From assembly GCA_020049615.1 (NCBI GenBank), contig JAIFKN010000095.1:1-33493 (forward strand): a stretch of 33,493 bases of DNA, given 5' to 3'. Under the pieces are notes generated by a model. That model had not been told where the DNA came from. It was given only the letters and a program-made list of their open reading frames with translations, and searched no databases. Shown here piece after piece: positions 22,892 through 33,493 of the stretch; positions within the stretch are counted from its first letter, which is position 1, and each line of letters opens with the position of its first letter. The position numbers and the translations under genes are program-made. Source of the stretch: a bacterium (lineage in GTDB: Bacteria > Planctomycetota > UBA11346).

Positions 22892-23906
22892 GGCGGTTCC
22901 AGCCGTCGAGCAGGACGCTGTCCGGCAGCGTGTTCAGGCAGAGGTTGTCCCGGCAGGTCCGGAAGCGCTTGCCGCCATGGCACGGCCGGCAGGGCGCCGT
23001 GCCGGTGATGACGGCGATGCGGCCGGCTCCACGCGGCAGGAAGCGGCCCGGATCGGTCGGGCCGAAGATGGCGAGCAGCGGGCAGCCGACGGCGGCGGCG
23101 ATGTGCGCCGGGCCGGTATCGACCGAGATGCAGGCGTGGCAGGCGGCGAGCACGGCCGGCAGCTCGCCCAGGGGCACGGCCCCGGTCAGGTCGTGGGCCT
23201 TGGCCTGCGCCGCAGGCGGCAGCGCCGCGATGATCGCGCGGGCCTCGCGGCCTTCCGGCGCCGAACCCATCAGGGCGATCGCGTCCGCCTGCCCGTCGGC
23301 GAGCAGGCGTCCAAGCAGCCGCGCCCACTGCGCCGGCGTCAGCCCCTTGAGGTTGGGCTGCCGGCGCAGCCAGCGGTGGGTCAGCGACGAGCCGGCCTGC
23401 ACCGCGACCACCCGCCGGCCAAGGCTGGCGAGGCGCTGCTGGGCTGCGGCGCGGCGCTCGGGGGAGATGGTCAGGGTCGGGGCGCGGTCGGCGACGGCGA
23501 TGCCGGCCGCCTCGGCGGCAGCGATGTTGGCGTCGACCAGATGCCCGTTGGTGCCCTGGGCGACATGCGGCAACACGCACAGCGGCGTCGCTCCGGCGAA
23601 GCCGTGGATCCACGCAGCGATCCCCGGCGTTTCGCGATCGAGCAGGACAATGCGATCAAAGCCGCGGGCCTGCAGCTGGGCGGTCAGCTTCCGGCGGGGC
23701 GACCCGGCGAGCAGTTCCTGCCACCAGGGTGCGTTCGGCTTGTCGATGGTGTGGATGCCGGCGAGGTAGGGTTCATGGGACAGCAGTGGCTTGGCCCACG
23801 GCCTGGCGCACAGCTCCAGCGGCGCTTGTGCCGCCAGCGCCTTCAGCACCGGCGTGAACATCACCAGGTCGCCGACGCGGGCGAAATAGCACACCAGGGT
23901 CGACAT
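22881..23906 (-). CDS. Family 9 glycosyltransferase (heptosyltransferase-like)
   Basis: The 341-residue protein starts at 23906 (MSTLVCYFARVGDLVMFTPVL), the usual GT9 opening in which a short beta strand leads into GD. The donor site signature SVDTGPAHIAAAVGCPLLAIFGPTDP is clear at about residues 250-275. The C-terminal cysteines CRPCHGG and TCRDNLCL are a common GT9 feature. Relatives include LPS heptosyltransferases WaaC/WaaF/WaaQ, so a role in lipopolysaccharide core assembly is likely. It lies on the opposite strand from the other glycosyltransferases, divergent from the next GT4 with 80 bp between start codons. Confidence 0.9.
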   Translation of the reverse strand: MSTLVCYFARVGDLVMFTPVLKALAAQAPLELCARPWAKPLLSHEPYLAGIHTIDKPNAPWWQELLAGSPRRKLTAQLQARGFDRIVLLDRETPGIAAWIHGFAGATPLCVLPHVAQGTNGHLVDANIAAAEAAGIAVADRAPTLTISPERRAAAQQRLASLGRRVVAVQAGSSLTHRWLRRQPNLKGLTPAQWARLLGRLLADGQADAIALMGSAPEGREARAIIAALPPAAQAKAHDLTGAVPLGELPAVLAACHACISVDTGPAHIAAAVGCPLLAIFGPTDPGRFLPRGAGRIAVITGTAPCRPCHGGKRFRTCRDNLCLNTLPDSVLLDGWNRLSP

Positions 23907-23986
23907 GCCGGCAGGATCGGACGGAGGGCGGCCTCGGCAAGGCGCCGCTCTTGGCGTGGGCCGGCCGGGCAGCACGATCCGGCACG

Positions 23987-25060
23987 ATGCGGGTCCTCCA
24001 TCTCGACACCGAGACCGGCTGGCGTGGTGGCCAGCAGCAGGTTCTGCTGCTGGCCCGGGGCCTGGCTGCGCATCCCCGCTTCACCGGCGAGGCGATCACG
24101 GTGTGCCGTCCCGGTTCCGCCTTGGCGGAGCGTCTGCTGGAGGCCAGGTTGCAGCGCTCGGAGCTCGACCTCGTCTCGCCATGGTCGCCGCTCGGGGTAT
24201 GGCGGCTGCGACGGCTCGCCGACGAGATGGGGGTCGACATCATCCACGCGCACGCCAGCCACGCCCACAACCTGGCGGCCCTGGCGACCATCGCCTCGCG
24301 CCGCCATCTGGTGGTCACGAGACGGGTGGACTTCGCGCCAAAGGGGGCTTGGAAGTACCGCCGGTGCGCCCGGGTCGTCGCCATCTCGCAGGCCATCGCC
24401 GGCCTGCTGCGCGGCGCTGGCGTTCCGTCCGAGCGCATCGAGGTCATCCCCAGCGGCATCGATCCCCTGCGCTTCGCCGGGGCGGATCGCACCCGCGGTC
24501 GCGCGGCCCTCGGCCTCGCCGACGGCGACCTGGCGGTCCTTTGCGTCGCCGCACTCGAGGACCACAAGGATCATGCCACCCTGCTCGCGGCCTGGGAACT
24601 CGTCGCCAGCGCCTGTCCGCAGGCACATCTGCTGCTGGCGGGCGATGGGGCATTGCGGCCAGGTCTGGTGTCCCGAGCCGCCGCCTTGCCGCGCGTGCGC
24701 CTGCTCGGGTTCCGTGACGACATCCCCGACCTGCTGGCAGCCAGCGATGTATTCACCCTGACCTCGCACCTCGAGGGACTGGGTACGGCGGTGATGGATG
24801 CGATGTGCTGCGGCCTGCCCGTGGTCGCTACCCGGGCCGGCGGCATCCCTGAATTGATCGAGGATGGCGTCGATGGCCTGCTGGCGCCCGTGCGGGACCA
24901 GGCCGCGGTCGCCGGCGCCCTCCGCCGAGTGCTGGACGATGCGGGCCTGCGGTCGCGACTCGGCGCGGCCGCCCGCGCAACCGCCAACCGTCGCTTCCTC
25001 GCCTCGGCCATGGTCGATGCTTACGTCGATCTGTATGATCGCATCATGAGGGGCGCATGA
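23987..25060 (+). CDS. Family 4 glycosyltransferase
   Basis: From ATG 23987 the 357-residue GT-B enzyme begins MRVLHLDTETGWRGGQQQV, a typical GT4 opening with the Gly-rich acceptor loop. IIHAHASHAH, VISQAIAGLLRGAGVPSERIEVIPSGID and the donor-site HLEGLGTAVMDAMCCGLPVVAT follow. The EX7E motif here has Asp as its second acid, as in a known subgroup. It overlaps the downstream GT2 gene by 4 nt (ATGA), indicating translational coupling and a common pathway, probably LPS core extension. Confidence 0.92.
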   Translation: MRVLHLDTETGWRGGQQQVLLLARGLAAHPRFTGEAITVCRPGSALAERLLEARLQRSELDLVSPWSPLGVWRLRRLADEMGVDIIHAHASHAHNLAALATIASRRHLVVTRRVDFAPKGAWKYRRCARVVAISQAIAGLLRGAGVPSERIEVIPSGIDPLRFAGADRTRGRAALGLADGDLAVLCVAALEDHKDHATLLAAWELVASACPQAHLLLAGDGALRPGLVSRAAALPRVRLLGFRDDIPDLLAASDVFTLTSHLEGLGTAVMDAMCCGLPVVATRAGGIPELIEDGVDGLLAPVRDQAAVAGALRRVLDDAGLRSRLGAAARATANRRFLASAMVDAYVDLYDRIMRGA

Positions 25061-25776
25061 TCTCGGCCGTGATCATCGTCAAGGATGGCGAACGCCACCT
25101 CGGCGAAGTGCTGGCCGCGGTACGCGGCTGTGCCGAGGTGCTGCTGCTCGATTCCGGTTCCACCGACCGGACCCTGGATATCGCGCGTGCCGCCGGTGTC
25201 CGCATCGAGACGCAGGTATTCCTCGGCTATGGCGCGCAGAAGAACCGTGCCGTCGAACTCGCCCGACACGACTGGATCCTGTCGCTCGACGCCGACGAGG
25301 TGCTGGATGCCGCCGGCCAGGCGGCGCTGTCCGTAGTGGATCTGTCCCTGCCGTCGCGTTGCTGGCGGATCTGTCGACGTACCTTTGTCGGCACCCGCGA
25401 ACTGCGCCACGGCCACCTCAACGACGCACCTGTGCGGCTGTTCAACCGTACCGTGACCCGCTTCAGCGACAGTCCGGTGCACGAATCCGTGACGGCTCGT
25501 GGTCCGGTCGTGACGCTCGGCGGATCGCTGGCGCACTACGCCTTCCGGGACGCAGCCGACCTGGTGCAGCGCGGCGCCGGCTATGCCCGGCTCAAAGCGG
25601 CGCGCTACCGCGAGCAGGGACGCACCGCCTCGGCGCCCGGGCTGCTGGTCCGCGCCTCCGCAGCCTTCGCGAAAAGCTACGTGCTGAAGGCCGGCTTCCT
25701 CGATGGCCGCCTGGGCGTGGTGTCGGCGCTGTCGGCGGCGCTGAATGCCACCACCGCGCTGGCCGATCAGCCCTGA
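25057..25776 (+). CDS. Family 2 glycosyltransferase, WaaE/KdtX-like
   Basis: The 239-residue GT-A enzyme starts with ISAVIIVKDGERHLGEVL and carries DSGSTDRT, the GYGAQKNRAVELARHDWILSLDADE segment (Asp-x-Asp metal site in DAD) and the HESV motif later on. This combination is characteristic of the WaaE/KdtX group, which adds a hexose to inner-core heptose or Kdo of LPS. It is coupled to the preceding GT4 by ATGA overlap. The C-terminus overlaps the convergent DUF457 gene by 10 bp. Confidence 0.92.
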   Translation: MISAVIIVKDGERHLGEVLAAVRGCAEVLLLDSGSTDRTLDIARAAGVRIETQVFLGYGAQKNRAVELARHDWILSLDADEVLDAAGQAALSVVDLSLPSRCWRICRRTFVGTRELRHGHLNDAPVRLFNRTVTRFSDSPVHESVTARGPVVTLGGSLAHYAFRDAADLVQRGAGYARLKAARYREQGRTASAPGLLVRASAAFAKSYVLKAGFLDGRLGVVSALSAALNATTALADQP

Positions 25777-26327
25777 CGCCACCAGCGGCGCAGGATCGGG
25801 ACGAAGCCCGCGTCCATGCCCTGATGCACCAACTCGAGGGGAGTGCGGCCGCGACGGGCCCCCAGCCAGGTGATGAACACCAGACCCGCAACGGTGACGG
25901 CGATGTTCGGCCAGGCGTTGAGCGCCCACTGTCCGCTCCAGCGCCATTCCCAGGGGCTGAACGGGGCGAGATAGGGGATCGGCCAGTCGTGACCGTCGGG
26001 CCCGCGCGAGCCGAGGATGTCGCAGACCAGATGCAGGTGCCCGGCGACGAGGGCCATCAACCCGACCCGCCAGTCGCGCCGGCACCAGGCCCAGGCCAGG
26101 ACCGCCACCACGGTGCAGGCTAGGCCGTTATGGAGGATCTTGTGGTGATACAGGGTAAACCACGGCAGCGAACCGCCGGACAGCCACTCCACCGGCGCCC
26201 CGAGCCCATCGAGATCCGGTACGATGCCGGCCAGGGTGATGGCCATGCGTCCGCGCCGGTCGTGGCGGGTGGCGGGGGCGCTCTCGGCGACCAGCCAGGA
26301 GAGGATGGCGTGGGTGGCGATGTGCAT
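25767..26327 (-). CDS. Membrane-bound metal-dependent hydrolase (YdjM/DUF457-like)
   Basis: The 186-residue membrane protein begins MHIATHAILSW with a conserved His pair. It has IVPDLDG, then WFTLYHHKILHNGL and VAGHLHLVCDILGSRG, a set of His and Asp residues placed as in the YdjM/DUF457 family of putative integral-membrane metal-dependent hydrolases. About four hydrophobic segments are seen. Activity is unproven for most of the family. I find no LexA-type box in the 47 bp to the divergent ABC operon, unlike E. coli ydjM. Confidence 0.82.
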   Translation of the reverse strand: MHIATHAILSWLVAESAPATRHDRRGRMAITLAGIVPDLDGLGAPVEWLSGGSLPWFTLYHHKILHNGLACTVVAVLAWAWCRRDWRVGLMALVAGHLHLVCDILGSRGPDGHDWPIPYLAPFSPWEWRWSGQWALNAWPNIAVTVAGLVFITWLGARRGRTPLELVHQGMDAGFVPILRRWWRQG

Positions 26328-26374
26328 GGCGGGGTATCAGGCGCTGTATCGCAAACCCCTTCCCAATCCATCAC

Positions 26375-28399
<2,025 letters not shown>

Positions 28400-28424
28400 T
28401 GCTGCCTCCCCCGGTCTTCCGCTG

Positions 28425-29900
28425 ATGTGGTCCTACGCCCTCCGCCGCTTCCTCTGGATGATCCCGACCTTTCTCGGGATCCTCCTGATCAATTTCGCGG
28501 TGCTGCGCCTGCAGGGGCTGTCGCTCGCGGATCAGGTCGCGGCCGGGCAGAAGGGCGACGGCGACCGCAAGATCACCTCAGGCAGCGCTGCGGTCGAAAC
28601 CTGGCTGGGGCGCTTCCGCCGCACCGGCAACGACCTGCCGGCGCTGCTCAACCTGCGCGGTTTCGTCGGCGAGGCGTCGGTGCGCGACCGGTTGCTGGCG
28701 GTCGAGCGCGCGCCCGGCCGGGACGAGGCCAAGCGCAGCCGGCGCGAGCTGGAGGGCCTGTGGCTGCAGGGTGGGCTGCTGGTCGAACCGCTGCGCGCCG
28801 TCCTCGCGGATGAAGCGGCCGGCGAACTGCACGGGCCGGCGAGCTTCGCCCTGTCGCTGTGCGCCTACCGTCCGCTGCTGGTCGAGGACCTCGCCCGCCT
28901 GAGCCAGGCCGAGCAGGACCGCCTGCGCGCCCGCAACGATCGGCTGCGCCAGCTCCGCATCGCCTTCACCAACACCGTCGAGCGTGGCTATGTCGTCGAT
29001 GATCCCGAAGCGGACGCCAAGCGGCGTGCGATGATCGCCCTGATCGATGCCGACGCCGCCGACTTCACGCGCGGATCGCGGCGCTGGACCGCGATCGTCG
29101 GCGAGACCGGCTTCACCGACTTCATGGGCAAGCTGTTCGGTGGCAGGCTCTATTCAGAGACCCGCAAGGAATACGCTTTCACCGTCATTGCCGAGCGCTG
29201 GTCGGTCACCGCCTGGCTCAACCTCATCTCCATCGTCATCGCCTGGGGCGTGTCTATCCCGCTCGGTGTGTGGTCGGCGCGCAAGGCCGGGACGCTGGCC
29301 GACCGAACTGCAACCGGGGCGCTCTTCGCCGCCTGGTCGATCCCCTCGTTCTTCGTCGCGACGTTGCTGCTGCATCATTTCTGCACTTCGCATGCTGGTG
29401 AGAACCCGCTGTTTCCCAACCGCGGACTGTCCAGTCCAGGCAATCTGTGGCTGTCCACGCCCGCCTACCTGCTGGACCTGGCGCATCACGCCGTGCTGCC
29501 GCTGCTCTGCCTGACCTACGGCTCGTTCACCGCCCTGAGCCGCTTCATGCGGGCCAATGTGCTCGAGCAACTGTCGAGCGACTACGTGCGTACGGCTCGC
29601 GCCAAGGGCGTCAGCGATGATGCGGTAGTGTGGAACCACGCCACGCGCAACAGCCTGGTGACGATGATCACGCTCGGCGCCGGACTGCTCGCCGAGTTGT
29701 TCGGAGGCTTCGTCTTCGTCGAGTACGTGTTCTCCATCCCCGGGCTCGGCACCCTGATGCTTGAGGCGGCCCGGCAGCAGGATGCCCCGTTGCTGATGGC
29801 GTCGACGGTCGTCTCGGTCTCCCTGCTGCTGGTCGGCATCCTCATCGCCGACCTGCTCTACGCCGTGGCCGACCCGCGGATCAAGGCGCGGTATGCTTGA
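28425..29900 (+). CDS. ABC transporter permease, DppB/OppB/YejB-like, with large insert
   Basis: The 491-residue permease has the usual N-terminal helix (MWSYALRRFLWMIPTFLGILLINFAVL, about 1-28). An insert of about 200 mostly helical residues faces outside before the membrane core begins near 255. Typical DppB proteins have about 310-340 residues. The EAA loop (SSDYVRTARAKGVSDDAVVWNHATRNSL) and terminal PGLGTLMLEAARQQD segment identify the family. YejB-type permeases likewise have long periplasmic inserts. It lies 25 bp after the binding-protein gene and overlaps the next permease by 8 bp. Confidence 0.9.
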   Translation: MWSYALRRFLWMIPTFLGILLINFAVLRLQGLSLADQVAAGQKGDGDRKITSGSAAVETWLGRFRRTGNDLPALLNLRGFVGEASVRDRLLAVERAPGRDEAKRSRRELEGLWLQGGLLVEPLRAVLADEAAGELHGPASFALSLCAYRPLLVEDLARLSQAEQDRLRARNDRLRQLRIAFTNTVERGYVVDDPEADAKRRAMIALIDADAADFTRGSRRWTAIVGETGFTDFMGKLFGGRLYSETRKEYAFTVIAERWSVTAWLNLISIVIAWGVSIPLGVWSARKAGTLADRTATGALFAAWSIPSFFVATLLLHHFCTSHAGENPLFPNRGLSSPGNLWLSTPAYLLDLAHHAVLPLLCLTYGSFTALSRFMRANVLEQLSSDYVRTARAKGVSDDAVVWNHATRNSLVTMITLGAGLLAELFGGFVFVEYVFSIPGLGTLMLEAARQQDAPLLMASTVVSVSLLLVGILIADLLYAVADPRIKARYA

Positions 29901-31101
29901 CGCCACCCCATCACCCGCCCTGCGCGCCCTTGCCCTGGCCTGGCGCCACTGGTGGTTCCGCGCCGGCTGCGCCACCGTCGGCGGCGTGCTGCTCCTCGCC
30001 ATCTACGCGCCGCTGCTCGCGACCGAGGCGGCCTTGTGGTGGGACGGATCCCCCGCCTTGGCCGATCTGTTCAACCGCCGCAGCTATCCCAAGCCGCACG
30101 ACCTGCTGTTCAACCTGCTCGCCGTCCTTCTGCCCTTCTTCGGCCTCGGCTGGTTCCTGACACGGCGGTACCTGGGTTTCGGCTCCCGTCTCCGGTGGAG
30201 CGCCGCCATCCTGCTGGCCGCCTTCACGGCCGCCCAGATACCGGTCTGGCCCCGGTCCGGAGGAGGGGTTCAGGCGTTGTGGTCGGACCGCCCCGCCACC
30301 ACGCACAGCATCCTGGAGCACCGTTCGTCGCCCGGGAACGGGCTCCGTCTTTTCGCACCGATCCCGCATCGCTGGGATGCGACCTATCCCGGGGCCGTGC
30401 TGCAGCCGCCTGGTTGGCACAATCCGGCGACCGGCTCCGCCTGCCTGCTCGGGACCGATCCGGCCGGGCATGACGTTTCCGCCCGTATGCTCTTCGGGGC
30501 GCGCATCAGCCTGACCATCGGACTGGTCGCGACCGGCATCGCTCTGCTCATCGGCACGGTGATCGGAGCGATCAGCGGATTCGCCGGCGGCAAGATCGAC
30601 CTCCTCCTGCAGCGCGTGGTCGAGATCATGATGTGCTTCCCGACCTTCATCCTCATCCTCGCGGTGGTGGCGATGACCTCGCGGGACATCTTCATCATCA
30701 TGCTGGTCATCGGACTTACCGGCTGGGCGGGAACGGCCCGGCTGGTGCGCGGCGAATTTCTCGCCCAGTCGGTGCGCGACTACGTCACCGCCGGCCGGAG
30801 CCTCGGCCTGCCATCTCACCGCATCATGTTCATCCATGTGCTGCCCAACGCGATCGCGCCCCTGCTGATCTCCGCCACGTTCGGTATCGCCGGTGCCGTC
30901 GGCTCGGAGAGCGGGTTGTCATTTCTCGGCCTTGGCGATCCGAACACCGCCTCGTGGGGGCAGCTGCTCAATCATGGCCGCGAGAATCCGACCTTCGCCT
31001 GGCTGATTTACGCGCCGGGCCTCGCCATCTTCGCGCTGGTCGTGGCGCTCAACGCCGTCGGCGAAGGGCTTCGCCAAGCATTCGACCCAAAGGCACACTG
31101 A
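29893..31101 (+). CDS. ABC transporter permease, DppC/OppC/YejE-like, enlarged
   Basis: The 402-residue protein is about 100 residues longer than DppC. After the first helix (about 18-40) it contains two extra hydrophobic segments (LLFNLLAVLLPFFGLGWFL and WSAAILLAAFTAAQIPVW) before the usual LLGTDPAGHDVSARMLFGA region. The core shows the EAA loop (VRDYVTAGRSLGLPSHRIMFIHVLPNAI) and SGLSFLGLGDPNTASWGQLL near the end, both standard. It forms the second half of the translocation channel with the preceding permease. One base separates it from the ATPase gene. Confidence 0.9.
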   Translation: MLDATPSPALRALALAWRHWWFRAGCATVGGVLLLAIYAPLLATEAALWWDGSPALADLFNRRSYPKPHDLLFNLLAVLLPFFGLGWFLTRRYLGFGSRLRWSAAILLAAFTAAQIPVWPRSGGGVQALWSDRPATTHSILEHRSSPGNGLRLFAPIPHRWDATYPGAVLQPPGWHNPATGSACLLGTDPAGHDVSARMLFGARISLTIGLVATGIALLIGTVIGAISGFAGGKIDLLLQRVVEIMMCFPTFILILAVVAMTSRDIFIIMLVIGLTGWAGTARLVRGEFLAQSVRDYVTAGRSLGLPSHRIMFIHVLPNAIAPLLISATFGIAGAVGSESGLSFLGLGDPNTASWGQLLNHGRENPTFAWLIYAPGLAIFALVVALNAVGEGLRQAFDPKAH

Positions 31102-31102
31102 C

Positions 31103-31936
31103 ATGCCCGATCCCATCCTGGTGTTCGAGTCGCTGCGCGTCGCCTTCGGTCCGACCGAGGTGGTGCACGGCCTGTCCTTCGCCGTCGAGCCCGGCCAGGT
31201 CGTAGCCTTGGTCGGCGAATCCGGCTCCGGCAAGAGCGTCAGTGCGATGACGGTGCTGCGCCTGCTGCAGGAACCGCCAGCCAACTACCCAGGCGCCGGC
31301 CGGGTGCTGTGGCGAGGCGAGGATGTCCTGCGCATGGACCAGCAGCGGCTGCGCAAGCTGCGCGGTGGCGAGGTCGGCATGGTCTTCCAAGAGCCGATGA
31401 CCGCCCTCAATCCGACCATGACGGTCGGGCGGCAGGTCGAGGAGGCGCTGGAGATCCATACGCAGCTCGATGTGGCGGCTCGACTCGCCCGTGTCATCGA
31501 ATTGTTCAAGGCGGTTGGCATCCCGCAGGCCGAGTCGCGCGTGACGGCCTACCCGCACGAGATGAGTGGTGGCCAGCGCCAGCGCGTGTGCATCGCCATG
31601 GCCCTGGCCTGCGAACCGCAGCTGCTCATCGCCGACGAACCGACCACCGCCCTCGACGTTACCATCCAGGCCCAGATCCTCGATCTGCTCAAGCGCCTGC
31701 AGAAGGATCGCGGTCTGGCTGTCCTGTTCATCACCCACGATCTCGGCCTGGTGCGCGAACTGGCCGACCGCGTGGTGGTGATGCGCAACGGCGAGGCGGT
31801 CGAGCAGGGCCCGGTTGCCGAGGTCTTCGCCGCGCCGAAGCATCCCTACACGCGCGGGCTGCTGACCTGCAAGCCGGTGCTGGGCAAGCGGGTGGCGCGG
31901 CTGACCACGGTCGCGGACGTGCTCGCCGGGGTATGA
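31103..31936 (+). CDS. ABC transporter ATP-binding protein, DppD/OppD-like
   Basis: The 277-residue ATPase has Walker A GESGSGKS (about 39-46), Q-loop [11 protein letters not shown], signature MSGGQRQR, Walker [13 protein letters not shown] and H-loop ITHDLGLV, so it should be active. It is shorter than OppD (about 330 residues), ending soon after the HPYTRGLL motif. A second ATPase (OppF/DppF) is not in the window, so it may act as a homodimer or pair with a subunit encoded elsewhere. It overlaps the AraC-family regulator gene by 4 nt (ATGA). Confidence 0.92.
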   Translation: MPDPILVFESLRVAFGPTEVVHGLSFAVEPGQVVALVGESGSGKSVSAMTVLRLLQEPPANYPGAGRVLWRGEDVLRMDQQRLRKLRGGEVGMVFQEPMTALNPTMTVGRQVEEALEIHTQLDVAARLARVIELFKAVGIPQAESRVTAYPHEMSGGQRQRVCIAMALACEPQLLIADEPTTALDVTIQAQILDLLKRLQKDRGLAVLFITHDLGLVRELADRVVVMRNGEAVEQGPVAEVFAAPKHPYTRGLLTCKPVLGKRVARLTTVADVLAGV

Positions 31937-32808
31937 GCTTGTTCAGCGGCTGGGACCGGGTCCGCTTCACCTGGGGCGGTCATGGGTTGGCGTCCTACCC
32001 GGCCGGCGCGACCTTCGGCCCACGTACCATCGGCGACTACGAGTTCGTCTGGATCGTCGATGGCGAGGTGGCGTGGACAGTCGACGGCGTCGAGCACGCC
32101 GCTCCGCCCGGCACGGTCACCCTGGTTCGGCCCGGCATGCGCGACAGCTACCGTTGGGATCAGCGCCGGGATTCCCGCCACGGTTTCGTCCATTTCTCAC
32201 TCGATCTCGCCGGCGCCGAAGCTCCACCCGTGGCAACCTGGCCGCTGCTGCGCCGCTACGGCGGCGACAGCGTGGTGCCACCGCTGCTGCGGCACCTGCT
32301 GCGCACGGTCGAGGAGCGCGGCCCGTGCTGGGAGGAACTCGCCCAGGGCGCCGCACGCCAAGCGTTGCTCGCCTTCCTCGCCGGTGGCGACGGCGTGGCC
32401 GGCGACGAGGCGCCGCCACCGCCGCCAGCCGTCGGGCGCGCCCTGCTGCGCCTGCGCGAGGCCTGGCGCGGGGAGACCTGGAGCCCGCTCTCGATCAGCG
32501 CCCTGGCCCGTTCGGCCGGCGTCTCTCGCGAGCACCTGACGCGTGCGTTCCAGCGGCATTTTGCGGTCAGCCCGCGCGAAGCCCAGCTCGCCCTGCGTCT
32601 CGACCGCAGTGCCCATTTGCTGGCACGCACCAGTCTGGCGGTCAATGAGGTCGCCCGGCTGTGCGGATTCGCCGACCAGTTCCACTTTTCGCGCCGCTTC
32701 CGTGCCGCCTACGGCGCCAGCCCGCGCTCCTTCCGCAAGCTCATCGCTGACGGAGCCGCCATGCCGATGCATCCGCTCGTACGGGTGCGCAACCTCGTGC
32801 TGGGATAG
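31933..32808 (+). CDS. AraC-family transcriptional regulator
   Basis: The 291-residue regulator starts at ATG 31933 in an ATGA overlap with the ATPase gene. The N-terminal half is a cupin-like sensor domain (DGEVAWTVDGVEHAAPPGTVTLVRPGMRDSYRWD in outline), as in sugar- or metabolite-sensing AraC proteins. The C-terminal two helix-turn-helix units are clear: LSISALARSAGVSREHLTRAF and SLAVNEVARLCGFADQFHFSRRF. Its place as the last, translationally coupled gene suggests that it controls this transporter in response to an imported or related compound. Confidence 0.92.
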   Translation: MSLFSGWDRVRFTWGGHGLASYPAGATFGPRTIGDYEFVWIVDGEVAWTVDGVEHAAPPGTVTLVRPGMRDSYRWDQRRDSRHGFVHFSLDLAGAEAPPVATWPLLRRYGGDSVVPPLLRHLLRTVEERGPCWEELAQGAARQALLAFLAGGDGVAGDEAPPPPPAVGRALLRLREAWRGETWSPLSISALARSAGVSREHLTRAFQRHFAVSPREAQLALRLDRSAHLLARTSLAVNEVARLCGFADQFHFSRRFRAAYGASPRSFRKLIADGAAMPMHPLVRVRNLVLG

Positions 32809-32825
32809 TCGGCGCCCTGCTCGGT

Positions 32826-33493
32826 CTACTTCGCTTCGGCCGGCACTGCCTCGGCCTCGGCGGAATCCGACTCCGAATCGGACTTGGCACCCTTCTTCGG
32901 CAGCGGTTCCGACTCGTCGCCGACGGTATTGCGCAGCACCTCTTCCAACGTGGTCACGCCGCGCATGACATTCAGCAGCCCGGCGCGCCGCAGGGAGATC
33001 ATGCCCGTCTCCAGGGCGACCTTGCGGATCTCCAGGTCGGTGCCGCCGCCGATGATGATCTTGCGGATGCGGTCGTTCATCTCGAGACATTCGACGAGGG
33101 CGAAGCGGCCTTTATAGCCGTTGTTGCACAGGCTGCAGCCGACCGCCTTCTTCATCTTCAGGCCTTCGACATCCTCGGGCTTGAAGCCCATGTGCAGGAG
33201 CTGCCCGCGGTCGGGATACTCCTCGGCCGGCATGTCGGTCTTGCAGTTGCTGCACAGGCGCCGGCCCAGGCGCTGCGCCAGGACCACGTTCAGAGTCGAG
33301 GCGACCATCAGCGGCTCGATGCCCATGTCGATGATACGGGTGATGGTCGAAGGAGCGTCGTTGGTGTGCAGGGTCGAGAGCACCAGGTGGCCGGTGAGCG
33401 CGGCCTTCACCGCGATCTCGATGGTCTCCTGGTCGCGGATCTCACCGATCATCACCGTGTCGGGGTCCTGGCGCAGCAGGGCGCGCAGGGCGC
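32826..33493 (-). CDS. pilB: Type IV pilus/type II secretion ATPase PilB/GspE (partial, C-terminal part)
   Basis: The gene runs off the right edge, so only the C-terminal 221 or so residues are visible and the Walker A is outside the window. What remains begins inside [23 protein letters not shown] (Walker B/Asp box) and includes [20 protein letters not shown] (His box), the RLGRRLC boundary and the tetracysteine zinc site CSNC and CSLC. The end is an acidic Ser/Glu/Ala-rich tail (about 30 residues) unusual for PilB. The protein powers pilus extension or pseudopilus assembly at the inner membrane. PilB and GspE cannot be separated on this fragment; the symbol is provisional. Confidence 0.9.
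   Translation of the reverse strand, partial: ALRALLRQDPDTVMIGEIRDQETIEIAVKAALTGHLVLSTLHTNDAPSTITRIIDMGIEPLMVASTLNVVLAQRLGRRLCSNCKTDMPAEEYPDRGQLLHMGFKPEDVEGLKMKKAVGCSLCNNGYKGRFALVECLEMNDRIRKIIIGGGTDLEIRKVALETGMISLRRAGLLNVMRGVTTLEEVLRNTVGDESEPLPKKGAKSDSESDSAEAEAVPAEAK

Noticed and set aside
26328..26374. LexA/SOS box upstream of the DUF457-type gene
   Set aside because: E. coli ydjM is SOS-regulated, but no CTG-N10-CAG pattern is present in this gap.

Overview
The window is strongly GC-rich, gene-dense, chromosome-like DNA from a bacterium with Gram-negative features. These include lipopolysaccharide-core-type glycosyltransferases (a GT9 heptosyltransferase-like protein and a WaaE-like GT2), a PilB/GspE pilus or secretion ATPase and a FliL-like protein. 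I see no rRNA, tRNA, CRISPR array, transposase or phage gene. A WXG100/FtsK-type locus, a phytanoyl-CoA dioxygenase-family gene and enlarged peptide-ABC permeases fit a member of the PVC group, perhaps Planctomycetota. That assignment is an inference from gene content only.

Region 1 (71-7541) is the most interesting. Five tightly packed plus-strand genes encode a WXG100-like protein, a 168-aa helical protein, a 71-aa WXG-like protein, a 1250-aa membrane ATPase with three FtsK/SpoIIIE-like domains (EccC/EssC-like) and a leucine-rich-repeat protein with a signal peptide. A divergent membrane-anchored protein with a cysteine cluster lies upstream. This looks like a minimal type VII secretion-like locus. 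None of the usual accessory genes (EccB/D/E, EssA/B, YukD, mycosin) is present in the window.

Region 2 (7564-15333) begins with an LsrG-like monooxygenase and an EEP-family membrane protein. It is followed by a minus-strand arsenic operon arsR-acr3-arsC-arsM-MFS with two ATGA overlaps and a strong candidate promoter/operator. Divergent from it are a FliL-like exported protein and a class III (YxxR) sirtuin, followed by a convergent XRE-family regulator.

Region 3 (15334-21756) holds a divergent regulator/membrane-protein pair with a perfect palindrome between them, a bacteriohemerythrin coupled to a 72-aa protein, an SDR oxidoreductase, clpS, a PhyH-family dioxygenase, xseA and a 78-aa protein. 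The stop codons of clpS, phyH and xseA are each followed within a few bases by a CATTGCCCC-containing element. At phyH and xseA this element continues into a telomere-like GGGGTTA tandem repeat that could form a G-quadruplex, in two identical 34-bp copies.

Region 4 (21800-25776) is an envelope polysaccharide/LPS-core cluster: GT4, GT9 (opposite strand), GT4 and GT2. A DUF457-type membrane hydrolase follows on the minus strand.

Region 5 (26375-32808) is a peptide-type ABC transporter operon: membrane-anchored substrate-binding protein, two enlarged permeases and one ATPase, with an AraC-family regulator coupled to its end by ATGA. The window closes with the C-terminal part of a PilB/GspE ATPase on the minus strand.
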